Shown here: in pieces, positions 40,845-48,822 of the stretch
How positions within the stretch are numbered: the first letter of the stretch is position 1
Layout: every line of letters begins with the position of its first letter
Virus record (IMG/VR): IMGVR_UViG_3300024334_000003
Coordinates: 1-56,985 of that record
Length of the DNA stretch: 56,985 bases
Source: a virus
Direction: 5' to 3' (one strand)
Translations under genes and position numbers: made by a program
Notes under the pieces: model-generated
What the model was told of the DNA's origin: nothing
The model's input: only the letters and a program-made list of their open reading frames with translations
Databases searched by the model: none

Positions 40845-41027
40845 ATGAAATTAGAATTAAGTGAACTTTATTTGGTGAAGACCTCCGTTGAAAATCAAAC
40901 AATCAAAGCGTCTGACTCTCACACTGTTAGTGCTCTTTTGGATAAGATTGGAAAGGAATTTGAGAGGGTGCAAAAACTAGAACAAAAGAAGCAGCCTTCC
41001 GGTAGCGTTATGGAGGCTGCAAAGTAA
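40845..41027 (+). CDS. Small helical protein between fibre genes (60 aa)
   Basis: Begins MKLELSELYLVKTSVENQTI, then a helix (VSALLDKIGKEFERVQKLEQ) and a short basic end. It lies between two fibre genes that share an N-terminal anchor. Function unknown. Confidence 0.6.
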   Translation: MKLELSELYLVKTSVENQTIKASDSHTVSALLDKIGKEFERVQKLEQKKQPSGSVMEAAK

Positions 41028-41036
41028 TGCAACCTC

Positions 41037-42371
41037 ATGGCGAATTGGAAAAAAGTACTTACTGAGGATGACGGTAATCTAGCCACCACAAACCTAACTC
41101 AGTCGGATGCGGGTAGAAGCTACACTCTAGCTAGTAACGGAGGGAGTAACCTCAATTTTGTTTCTGGAAACTCAAACACCGTACTGCAATTAATTACCGG
41201 GATTACAAACGCGGGCGGCGACCTTCTTGTTGTTAAGTCTAACGAAGCTCGATTCCAAGGTTCATCTGGTAGTCTTCCCGGTAGAATTGCACTATTTGAG
41301 GCAACCGATAATGGCAGTTATAAGGTTGGTCTTTCAGCTCCTAACCTTACACAAGATTATGAGTTAAAGCTACCTACGTCTCTCGGTAATTCTGGAGATG
41401 TACTTCAGACAGACGGCAGTGGCAATCTATCCTTTGCTGCTTCGTCCTCATCTGACACACATCTCGGCAATACCAACTTAACAGCAGACGACAGCAGGAC
41501 TTATGACTGCGATGGAAACGACTTAACCATAGACCCTAACGGAGGTCAGTTTGAAATTAGTGACTCTACTGGCTCTCCTGTTTCACCTGAATTTGCAGTT
41601 GGTCAGGGTCAGGTACACATAAAGACCGTCGCTAATGGTATGTCTATTAACTCCATAGTGTATCCTGACTCTGACGGAACTACCGGTCAGGCACTTACCA
41701 CCAACGGTTCTGGCACACTCTCATTTTCTACGGTGTCAGGAGGAACGATTGATGGTAGCGGTGGCTCAAACCGCATCGCCATCTGGAGCGATTCAGATAC
41801 TCTTACCTCTGACTCTGAGATAACCTACAACGCCACCGGTCACAGAATCGAAGCAGGGTCATTCACAGCTTCCGAGATTTCGGGTAATGCATTTAGCGGA
41901 ATAGTTACCACTAAAGCACTTCAAGCCCAAGAAATAAATGTTGGTTTTGCTGCTACTACGTCAGCTGGTTTGTTTGGAACGGGCTCTAGGTTATTGAAGA
42001 AAGGAGGTTCATTTACAGGGACTCTGACTGCTGGACGAATTATGAGATACTCTCAGGGTCAGGGCACCAATCCCATCACTACAGCTGACCACACAACCTC
42101 GGCTGGCGCAACGACAATGTTGTTTTGTACTACTGACGCGGCAGATGCTCAAGAGTTATTGCTTAATGGTATCATAAAGATGTCAAGCAATCAGGGCTGG
42201 AATAATGCTGCACAGGGAACCCCACTCTACTTAGGGTCTACTAGTGGCCATGTCCAAGCATCACCTCCTACCACTCAGAACTACTACTCAAGAATTGTTG
42301 GATACGTTATCAACGCAAGTAGTGCACTAATCTACTTCAGCCCGTCACAAGAGTGGATTAAAATCAGCTAA
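41037..42371 (+). CDS. Fibre protein with MANWK anchor (444 aa)
   Basis: Shares its first 12 residues' pattern (MA-D/N-WK-x-VL-x-E-x-D) with the 432-aa fibre. The shaft includes TSLGNSGDVLQTDGSGNLSF and GQALTTNGSGTLSFSTV, the Q/G-L-x-T-x-G-S-G-x-L-S-F repeat of marine phage fibres. The C-terminus (YYSRIVGYVINASSALIYFS) forms a compact tip. Receptor binding is likely. Confidence 0.72.
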   Translation: MANWKKVLTEDDGNLATTNLTQSDAGRSYTLASNGGSNLNFVSGNSNTVLQLITGITNAGGDLLVVKSNEARFQGSSGSLPGRIALFEATDNGSYKVGLSAPNLTQDYELKLPTSLGNSGDVLQTDGSGNLSFAASSSSDTHLGNTNLTADDSRTYDCDGNDLTIDPNGGQFEISDSTGSPVSPEFAVGQGQVHIKTVANGMSINSIVYPDSDGTTGQALTTNGSGTLSFSTVSGGTIDGSGGSNRIAIWSDSDTLTSDSEITYNATGHRIEAGSFTASEISGNAFSGIVTTKALQAQEINVGFAATTSAGLFGTGSRLLKKGGSFTGTLTAGRIMRYSQGQGTNPITTADHTTSAGATTMLFCTTDAADAQELLLNGIIKMSSNQGWNNAAQGTPLYLGSTSGHVQASPPTTQNYYSRIVGYVINASSALIYFSPSQEWIKIS

Positions 42372-42373
42372 TC

Positions 42374-43228
42374 ATGGGGGAAATTTCAGGAGTATCAACA
42401 GACGACATTTCAAGCATCAGCGGTTTTTTTGTCACGCAAAGCGGAGGCGGCACAGCTACAGCTACACCGACTATCTCGGTTAGTGGCGGTACGTTCGGGG
42501 CAGTTAATGTGACGGTGACGAACCATTCAACCGCATACACAAACCCAAACTATTCTGTGACTGCGGTGGTGGGCGGCACAACTACGGTTATTGATTCAGT
42601 AGTAGACCGCACGTTAGATACTGGTAAACGCTCTGTAGGTGCTTCCATGAATTTTAACGACACAAATACAACGACAGGAACCAGAACCGTGAGCGTAAGG
42701 GCTCAGGAGTTTGGGGATAATGTTCAAAGCGCAGCGGTGACAGCGACCTATGATGTTTCGTTTATTCAAAGTAGATACCTGCGGATTAGGGGTGTTAGTT
42801 CAGACGGGTCAGACTCCAACAATAGATTAGCAATGACTGACTTAAGTTTTTATACTTCTCAGGGTCAAGGCGGAACGGAATATCCTACTACAAATATGAC
42901 TAGCAACACCTCAGAGACTGGGATTGCGGTCTCTCAAGGTCATGTGTATAGTAATACTTACGCGGCGTTCAAGGCTGTAGATAGTTCTAGCTCCCTATCT
43001 TGGCTTTTGGGTACGAACGCTGCAAATAATTGGTGGCAAATAGAATGGGAGCGAGGAACATATTCAACCATTCCGACAATTAAAAGCGCGAGGATTAAGT
43101 TTCACTCCCAATGCGATGCCAGCCATTTTAAACTTCAGGGAAGTGATACAGGAGCGTTTACAGGAGAGGAGACGGATTACGGAGTGTTTACAATATCCGC
43201 CGAAAACACCTATTTAAACTTTGGCTGA
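42374..43228 (+). CDS. Appendage protein with lectin-like C-terminus (284 aa)
   Basis: The N-terminus is short (MGEISGVSTDDISSISGFFV). A middle beta domain (TPTISVSGGTFGAVNVTVTNH) is followed by a C-terminal part, RYLRIRGVSSDGSDSNNRLAMTDLSFY through SWLLGTNAANNWWQIEWERG, that resembles an F5/8-type (discoidin) carbohydrate-binding domain: an N-terminal 'Y-L-R-I' strand and later W-W-Q-I. A sugar-binding role in adsorption is inferred. Confidence 0.62.
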   Translation: MGEISGVSTDDISSISGFFVTQSGGGTATATPTISVSGGTFGAVNVTVTNHSTAYTNPNYSVTAVVGGTTTVIDSVVDRTLDTGKRSVGASMNFNDTNTTTGTRTVSVRAQEFGDNVQSAAVTATYDVSFIQSRYLRIRGVSSDGSDSNNRLAMTDLSFYTSQGQGGTEYPTTNMTSNTSETGIAVSQGHVYSNTYAAFKAVDSSSSLSWLLGTNAANNWWQIEWERGTYSTIPTIKSARIKFHSQCDASHFKLQGSDTGAFTGEETDYGVFTISAENTYLNFG

Positions 43229-43407
43229 TGTACACTAAGAAATCAATTAATGCTGCTATAGACGCAACTAGCGCAATGTGCTTTGTTCTTCACGTAACAG
43301 GTGAAGAGTATTGTGATGCTGTTGCTATAGCTATGCAGATTAGTCACGACCAACAGGGTGTTCTATCAGAGTCAGACAAGGAGATGATAACGTCTTTAAT
43401 GCCCTAA
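43228..43407 (+). CDS. Small protein after the appendage gene (59 aa)
   Basis: Its ATG overlaps the upstream stop (TGATG). It reads MYTKKSINAAIDATSAMCFV, then a helical region (EEYCDAVAIAMQISHDQQGV) ending ITSLMP. It occupies the same place relative to its appendage gene as the 58-aa protein does. Function unknown. Confidence 0.62.
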   Translation: MYTKKSINAAIDATSAMCFVLHVTGEEYCDAVAIAMQISHDQQGVLSESDKEMITSLMP

Positions 43408-43429
43408 AAATCCCACCTCTTCTTTTTAT

Positions 43430-43437
43430 TATCTTTG
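43430..43437 (+). promoter_or_regulatory. TAnnTTTG box, 4 nt before ATG (head genes)
   Basis: TATCTTTG, then CTGA, then the ATG of the 106-aa gene that begins the scaffold/capsid cluster. Confidence 0.65.
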
Positions 43438-43441
43438 CTGA

Positions 43442-43762
43442 ATGTCCAGTGCCGCAGACAAAGCCAAGAAGCTAGGTTTTAAGGGAGTCAACAAACCAAA
43501 GTTGACTAAAGGGCATGCAACAAAAAAAGCAGCTGTGGTTAGTACACTTGGCCCCGGTCAAGAGAGCGGTGTGCTTGTTAGGTTTGGCGACCAGAGCATG
43601 GGCAATAACTACAGCTCAAAAGCTAGAGCTGCATTCAGAAGCAGACACGCAAAAAACATTAAGAGGAAAGGTAGTGCTGCATACTGGGCAAACCGATTCC
43701 TTTGGAGCAAGGGTGGTCACAGTAAGACACCACCAAAAAGCCAAAAGAAAACTTACAAATAA
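43442..43762 (+). CDS. Basic hypothetical protein before the scaffold (106 aa)
   Basis: A lysine-rich protein. The C-terminal part, ARAAFRSRHAKNIKRKGSAAYWANRFLW, recurs in phage proteins of marine Bacteroidota and cyanophage metagenomes, as far as I recall. The strongly basic character suggests contact with DNA or with the acidic scaffold encoded next. It starts a leaderless-type transcript. Confidence 0.6.
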   Translation: MSSAADKAKKLGFKGVNKPKLTKGHATKKAAVVSTLGPGQESGVLVRFGDQSMGNNYSSKARAAFRSRHAKNIKRKGSAAYWANRFLWSKGGHSKTPPKSQKKTYK

Positions 43763-43768
43763 TTCAAT

Positions 43769-44881
43769 ATGAGTAAAGATTTAGAAACCGCAATGGCGGA
43801 GGCTGGGTTTGCAATTAGCGACACACCGCCAGTACAAGAACCTACACAAAATGCTGTGGAAGAAACCGTGGCAGATGCTCCAGTGGAGCCTGTCCAAAAT
43901 GAAGTCGTGGCTGAACCAGCTGCTACTGAAAATACGCAACCTGTTGCAGAGCCTGAAGCTCAACCTTCAGAGTCTCTTCAGGAAGCTGTAAAAGAATCTG
44001 AATCATTCGAAGGCTTGGATGTCGATTCCGAAGTCCTCAAGTATCTAAGCGAAAAGCTTGGGACAGAGGTCTCTGGTTACGACTACTTGTCCGACGTGAT
44101 TTCAAATAAACCCGTTGAAATCGACGAGCGCGTTTCCGCTATCAATGATTTCGTCCGCAAGACGGGTCGTAGTCCAGAAGACTGGTATAAGTATCAGCAG
44201 TTGAACCCATCCGAAATGGATGACCTTACAGCTGTACGAAACCAGATGGTTATTGAACACGGCAATCTCACAACAGATGAGGTGTCTTTGTTGATGGCCA
44301 GTAAATACAAACTGGATGCCGACCGTTTTGAAGAGGGCGATGTCAACCTAGCGAAACTTCAACTCAAGATGGATGCGGAATCCGCACGGAAGTCTATCTC
44401 CGAACTCAGGGACGCTTATCAGCTTCCTGTTGATGAGAACGGAGACACGGAAGTGCAATCTCCTATTACTGAAGACTGGGTGAGAACAATGACTGCTGAG
44501 GTAAAAGACTTTGATGGTTTGGTATTTGAGCTTCCAACGGGTGAGAAATTCACCTATGGAATCAAAGACGACTATCGGTCACAACTCATTAGTAAGAACT
44601 CTCGACTAGAGGAATACTTCGATGACTATGTGAATGACGGAGGTGACTGGAACTTTGAGAAACTCAATGCCCATAGAGCTGTAGTAGACAACATTGATTC
44701 TATTGTAAAGTCTGTGTACCAACAGGGGCTAAGCGATGGTCAAAGAAAGGTTGTGCAAACGGCAGCTAATGTGAGTAACGATACAGCTCAAAGGGACATG
44801 TCTCAAGGTCAATCAGATGGTGTTGCAGAACAACTCAGAAAAGCTTTAGGTGGTAGGGGAACAATGACTTTTAACATCTAA
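43769..44881 (+). CDS. Scaffolding protein
   Basis: A 370-residue, strongly acidic protein immediately upstream of the capsid gene. The N-terminus (about 15-90) is a disordered E/P/A/Q-rich region. The C-terminal half is helical (LRDAYQLPVDENGD, YVNDGGDWNFEKL) and ends with a short region rich in Q and basic residues (AEQLRKALGGRGTMTFNI). Acidic, disordered-plus-helical composition and position are those of phage scaffolds, which guide capsid assembly and then leave or are cleaved. Confidence 0.75.
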   Translation: MSKDLETAMAEAGFAISDTPPVQEPTQNAVEETVADAPVEPVQNEVVAEPAATENTQPVAEPEAQPSESLQEAVKESESFEGLDVDSEVLKYLSEKLGTEVSGYDYLSDVISNKPVEIDERVSAINDFVRKTGRSPEDWYKYQQLNPSEMDDLTAVRNQMVIEHGNLTTDEVSLLMASKYKLDADRFEEGDVNLAKLQLKMDAESARKSISELRDAYQLPVDENGDTEVQSPITEDWVRTMTAEVKDFDGLVFELPTGEKFTYGIKDDYRSQLISKNSRLEEYFDDYVNDGGDWNFEKLNAHRAVVDNIDSIVKSVYQQGLSDGQRKVVQTAANVSNDTAQRDMSQGQSDGVAEQLRKALGGRGTMTFNI

Positions 44882-44895
44882 AAAACTTAGAACAA

Positions 44896-46305
44896 ATGGC
44901 CTACGGACAACAAGGGCAAAACACCCGTACAAATGCTCCAGAAGGAGCAACAAACAACGCTTTTAACTTAGGCGCACCAGTAAGCAAGTATGCTTCTTTG
45001 GGCGACTTGGCAAGCGTTCTCGCACCCGATGTGAGAAAAGACCTTATTAAAACTTTTGGAAATCAGGGTATCTCTGGTTTGTTGGAGTTGATGGGGGCTA
45101 CAAAAGCTGTAGGAACTAACGATGAGGTAACCTTCTTCGAGGAGACTCGTCTTCACCCAATTCAAGCTATTACTGCGACGGCAACTGATGCTGGAAAAAC
45201 TCAGGATTTGGTAGCTGGTGACGCTGACGCGGCTAGTGACTATGGTGATGCAGAGGCACTGAAGGTTAGAGTTGGAGACCTCGTACTTCACCCAATCGAC
45301 AAGGCGGTATGCATCGTTACAGATACTACTCCCGGTGATGGTGCTTTCACTATTGCTTCTTTTGCCAACTCAAACTTGTCTGCAATTACTGCTGCGGCAT
45401 ATGAGCTACCTATCGTGGGTAACATGTATGCTCAGGGAACGGACCAGCCGGGACGTTTTATCGAGTCTAACGTCGTGAAGAGAACTAACCCTTTCGCTAT
45501 CGTGAAAGAGACTTACCAAGTAAGTGGTTCTTCTGCAACCAACATTGGTTATATCGACACTGGTGGAGGAGATTACCGATGGTACATCAAAGGTGAGATG
45601 GATGCTCGTCAGCGTTTCCTAGACGCTAGAGAACTCACTATGTTGATGGGAAAGAAGATGGTAAATGCAAGTGGCCCTGCGGGTATCTCTGGTACTGAAG
45701 GGTACTTCGATGCTGTTGCTTCTAGAGGTATCACTTCTGCTGCTGCTACTGACTTGGATTCGGTTACTGACCTTGATGCGTTGATTGCTCTCTTGGATAA
45801 GCAAGGTGCTACTCCTGAGTATGCTGCTATGTTGAATAGCCAGCTCTTCGCTCAAATCAATAACATTCCTTCTGCTGCTGGTTCAGTTGGTAGTTCTGTT
45901 ACTTCTGGTGTTGCGGCGAACTTCGGTGCGTTCCAAAACAATCAGGACGCAGCTATCAACCTCGGTTTCCAGAGTTTCGCTAGAGGCGGATATACTTTCC
46001 ACCTTAAGAAGATGGGTCTCTTGAACAACCCTAACTTGCTCAATAATGCCTCGGGACAGGGTATTGTTAAGGGATGTATGATTCCTTTGACTAACGTTGC
46101 AGACCCTAAGACTGGTCACAGAGCTCCTGCTTTGGAGATGAACTATAAGGCTGCAAACGGATACAACAGAGAGATGGAGCACTGGGTAACTGGTGGTGGT
46201 GTACTTGGTTTCACCAATGACACTTCAGACGTTGCGAAGTTCCACTATCGCTCTGAGTGCTGCTTGGTAACTCGCGCTGCTAACCAGCACGTATTGCTCA
46301 AGTAA
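44896..46305 (+). CDS. Major capsid protein
   Basis: A 469-residue protein following the scaffold. It shows the layout of HK97-fold capsids in this phage group: a flexible N-terminal arm (YGQQGQNTRTNAPEGATNN), then APVSKYASLGDLASVL, a spine helix with GLLELMGATKAV, and later QFLDARELTMLMGKKM-type helix (MDARQRFLDARELTMLMGKK) and a C-terminal GCMIPLTNVADPKTGHRAPAL. It is the only gene in the region with this size and composition. A hairpin follows the gene, which may set its expression ratio. Confidence 0.88.
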   Translation: MAYGQQGQNTRTNAPEGATNNAFNLGAPVSKYASLGDLASVLAPDVRKDLIKTFGNQGISGLLELMGATKAVGTNDEVTFFEETRLHPIQAITATATDAGKTQDLVAGDADAASDYGDAEALKVRVGDLVLHPIDKAVCIVTDTTPGDGAFTIASFANSNLSAITAAAYELPIVGNMYAQGTDQPGRFIESNVVKRTNPFAIVKETYQVSGSSATNIGYIDTGGGDYRWYIKGEMDARQRFLDARELTMLMGKKMVNASGPAGISGTEGYFDAVASRGITSAAATDLDSVTDLDALIALLDKQGATPEYAAMLNSQLFAQINNIPSAAGSVGSSVTSGVAANFGAFQNNQDAAINLGFQSFARGGYTFHLKKMGLLNNPNLLNNASGQGIVKGCMIPLTNVADPKTGHRAPALEMNYKAANGYNREMEHWVTGGGVLGFTNDTSDVAKFHYRSECCLVTRAANQHVLLK

Positions 46306-46313
46306 TCTAATTG

Positions 46314-46350
46314 GTAATGCGGGGGAGGGAACTGCTCTCCCCCTCGTTAC
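46314..46350 (+). terminator. Hairpin after the major capsid gene
   Basis: Outer stem GTAA/TTAC, inner stem GGGGGAG (46321-46327) with CTCCCCC (46337-46343), 9-nt loop, followed by an AT/T-rich run (TTTCTTAATTTAATTTTTT). Probably a partial terminator or mRNA stabiliser that raises capsid expression relative to the genes downstream. Confidence 0.7.
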
Positions 46351-46372
46351 TTTCTTAATTTAATTTTTTAAA

Positions 46373-47179
46373 ATGGAACAGACAAAGAAGCGCGGTGGTA
46401 GACCGCCTCAAAAAACTACCAAGCCATCGGGCACTTCATTTAAGAGGGTTATTCCTAATACGGATAACGCCCCAAAGACTTACGAGGTAATCAGTGGTAA
46501 TAATTTTATCTTAAAGATTTCATCAAAGAATGTTAGGGCCATTGACCCTGAAACCAAAAAGATTCGGGCTCTAAGGTATTGTCCACAGGAAAACTCACCT
46601 TGGGTCGATGAGCAAACTAACCTAGCTCAGGTAGGTCAGGTACTCTTTGACAAGAAGTATCTTACAGTTTACCCAGACCAACCTAATCTCTCCGCGTTTC
46701 TAGATAATCATCCAGACAACAAGGCGAATGGGGGTATCCTGTTTCAACTGATGAACAAGGAAGAAACGTTTGAAGCGGATATAGAGAGTGAGTTCAAGAT
46801 TAATGATGCTATCTCAATCATCAAATCAAGACCGCTAGATGAGCTCTTACCTGTTGCTCTTGCGCTAAACATCAACACCAATCAAAAAGACCTTGCCGTA
46901 AAGCACGCTCTTATTAAGATTGCGAAATCAAACCCAGATAAGTTCTTGGGTACGATTGACAGTCCGATGGTTAACGCTCGCTCCACAGTATCGCAATCTC
47001 TTGACTTTCAGGTAATTGAAGAAAGGAAAGGTGCAGTGGTTTGGTTTGACACAGGAAAGATGATTGTTTCTGTACCTGTGGGGCAGGATGCTGTGGAAGT
47101 AATGACTAGATTTGTAATGACTGATAAAGGTTCAACGGTACTCTCAGAGCTGGAACGCCAGCTAGAGGCTATTGCCTAA
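46373..47179 (+). CDS. Hypothetical virion-associated protein (268 aa)
   Basis: A lysine-rich N-terminus with a GRPP AT-hook-like motif (KKRGGRPPQK) is followed by a globular domain (YEVISGNNFILKISSKNVRAID, GGILFQLMNKEETFEAD) and a helical part. The middle domain recurs in podoviruses of Bacteroidota after the capsid gene, by position. It may be a head decoration or head-closure protein. Terminators flank it on both sides. Confidence 0.58.
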   Translation: MEQTKKRGGRPPQKTTKPSGTSFKRVIPNTDNAPKTYEVISGNNFILKISSKNVRAIDPETKKIRALRYCPQENSPWVDEQTNLAQVGQVLFDKKYLTVYPDQPNLSAFLDNHPDNKANGGILFQLMNKEETFEADIESEFKINDAISIIKSRPLDELLPVALALNINTNQKDLAVKHALIKIAKSNPDKFLGTIDSPMVNARSTVSQSLDFQVIEERKGAVVWFDTGKMIVSVPVGQDAVEVMTRFVMTDKGSTVLSELERQLEAIA

Positions 47180-47199
47180 TATCAACGTAATCATCAAGG

Positions 47200-47230
47200 G
47201 AAGGGGGGCACATAGCCCCCTTTCTTTTTC
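47200..47230 (+). terminator. Rho-independent terminator
   Basis: A 10-bp stem: GAAGGGGGGC with GCCCCCTTTC (one G-T), loop ACATA, followed by TTTTTC. A new TAnnTTTG box begins 2 nt later, so it separates the head genes from the tail transcript. Confidence 0.9.
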
Positions 47231-47232
47231 TG

Positions 47233-47240
47233 TATATTTG
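47233..47240 (+). promoter_or_regulatory. TAnnTTTG box of the tail operon
   Basis: TATATTTG, directly after the terminator and 19 nt before the ATG of the first tail gene. An AGGAG lies in the leader (47242-47246), one of few Shine-Dalgarno-like sequences here, but 13 nt from the ATG. Confidence 0.68.
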
Positions 47241-47259
47241 CAGGAGATTCCCCTAATCC

Positions 47260-47997
47260 ATGGCAAGCGTACGAGAAGTTTACAATGCACTGAAAGACAT
47301 CGCTAATAAAGACCAGCGAGGCTTTGTTACACCCGCCCAATTCAATGCGTTTGCTCCAATCGCACAGGCTAACATATTCAATAAACTGTTCACTAAGCTC
47401 AGTGACATTGAAGCCCTGAAGAGAAGGGGTATTGACCCCGGTAGAGATAAGTCTTTGGCTAAGCAAATTAAGGAGGACTTGGCTATGTTCTCAAAGTCGT
47501 CTGGTGCAATCACCAGAACTACTGGCTCTCACTTTGCAAAACCAGATGACCTGTCTAAAATCATCACGGTAAAGACATACGGCTCAATACTAATGGATGT
47601 TTCATCATCTGTTACTGTTCCCGTTGAATACGATGAAGAAAAGCTTGAGTATATCCTAGCTAGTAATCTAAGTAAACCCACTGAGGATAATCCTGTTGCT
47701 TTCTTAGACGATGAAATCATGGTGTTTCCAGAGATGATTAATAAGATTAACGTGCGGTACTACAAACAACCAGAGGGGCTTTTGGCCACCACTGGTGCTA
47801 GAACTGTATCTATGCCCACGTTTGGATTCACGGTCGTAAATAACAAAGAGACTTACGCCGCTGCAAGTAGTGTAGACTTTGAACTTCCTGAGCATTACAT
47901 TCCTGAGATTATCGAGGAGATGGCTAGGCTTATCGGTGTTACACTGCGTGACGCTAATATCTACAACTACGCAGAGACTCAATCGCAAAAGAGATAA
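47260..47997 (+). CDS. Putative head-tail connector / ring protein (245 aa)
   Basis: A helical N-terminus (SVREVYNALKDIANKDQRGFVTPAQFNAFAPIAQANIFNKL) is followed by a beta-rich domain (VTVPVEYDEEKLEYILASNL, NKINVRYYKQPEGL) and a helical end (ELPEHYIPEIIEEMARLIG). The Y-x-P-E-I-I-E-E-M-A ending is that of connector/ring proteins in podoviruses of this type. It is the first gene of the tail operon, followed by another ring-like protein. Confidence 0.62.
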   Translation: MASVREVYNALKDIANKDQRGFVTPAQFNAFAPIAQANIFNKLFTKLSDIEALKRRGIDPGRDKSLAKQIKEDLAMFSKSSGAITRTTGSHFAKPDDLSKIITVKTYGSILMDVSSSVTVPVEYDEEKLEYILASNLSKPTEDNPVAFLDDEIMVFPEMINKINVRYYKQPEGLLATTGARTVSMPTFGFTVVNNKETYAAASSVDFELPEHYIPEIIEEMARLIGVTLRDANIYNYAETQSQKR

Positions 47998-48000
47998 CAC

Positions 48001-48822
48001 ATGGCAAGGAACCTCGTCACCGTAGAGCAGGTAGTAAATGACTTTGTTTTAACTATTGATTCTGATGATTACGTTAGCAACGCTTCTGATGTTGTTATCA
48101 GGAACCTTGCCCTGCGTGGAATCAGGGAGATGGGTTTTGACATGCTGAAGCGGGTTCGCTCAGTAAAACTAAAACGAAACACAAACGACACCGTTGACCT
48201 TCCAGACGATTTTGTAAGCCTGATTAAGGTTGGTGTTGTGGGTAGCGATGGATTAATTCGAGTCTTTGCAGAGAACAAAAACATTAACTACTCTCAGGCA
48301 TACGCCGATATCAATGGGACAAAGGCAGCTACTACAGCTGATGCCATAGACTCTAATGGAGATGGTTTGTTTGACCGGGTGGACGATAAAGGAACTACAG
48401 CTAGTGGTGTTTTTGGTGACGAAGATTTCATTACGTTTAGTAACTACGTTTTTCAGGGAGGGGTTGGACAGATTTACGGACTAGGTGGTGGGTTTTACGA
48501 AGGTCAATACAGGTTTAATGAAGACCAAAACCGAATAGAACTTTCATCAGGTTCCGGTGATGAGGTTGTCATTGAGTATATCGCAGATGAGGCGCGTTCT
48601 TCCAACCCTACAGTTCACGTTGAGGCTGAAGAAGCTCTACGCTCTTACATGTACTACAGGTTAATCGAAAGAAAGACAAGTGTACCATTAGGTGAGAAGG
48701 GGAGAGCAAGACAAGAGTACTACAACGAGAGGAGAAAGGCGAACGCCCGACTCAAAGCATTCAGCAAAGAGGATGCACTTCAAATCATTCGTAAGAACTT
48801 CAAGCAATCACCTAAGTACTAA
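48001..48822 (+). CDS. Tail adaptor/ring protein (gp4 / tail tubular A-like)
   Basis: A 273-residue protein. The N-terminal part (VVIRNLALRGIREMGFDML...VDLPDDFVSLIKVGVV) has the R-x-L-x-x-x-x-x-x-G and L-P-D-D-F pattern of T7 gp11/P22 gp4-type adaptors. An EF-hand-like insert, DSNGDGLFDRVDD, lies near residue 118. The C-terminus is helical and basic. It would connect the portal to the tail nozzle. Stop and start overlap the next gene by one base. Confidence 0.68.
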   Translation: MARNLVTVEQVVNDFVLTIDSDDYVSNASDVVIRNLALRGIREMGFDMLKRVRSVKLKRNTNDTVDLPDDFVSLIKVGVVGSDGLIRVFAENKNINYSQAYADINGTKAATTADAIDSNGDGLFDRVDDKGTTASGVFGDEDFITFSNYVFQGGVGQIYGLGGGFYEGQYRFNEDQNRIELSSGSGDEVVIEYIADEARSSNPTVHVEAEEALRSYMYYRLIERKTSVPLGEKGRARQEYYNERRKANARLKAFSKEDALQIIRKNFKQSPKY

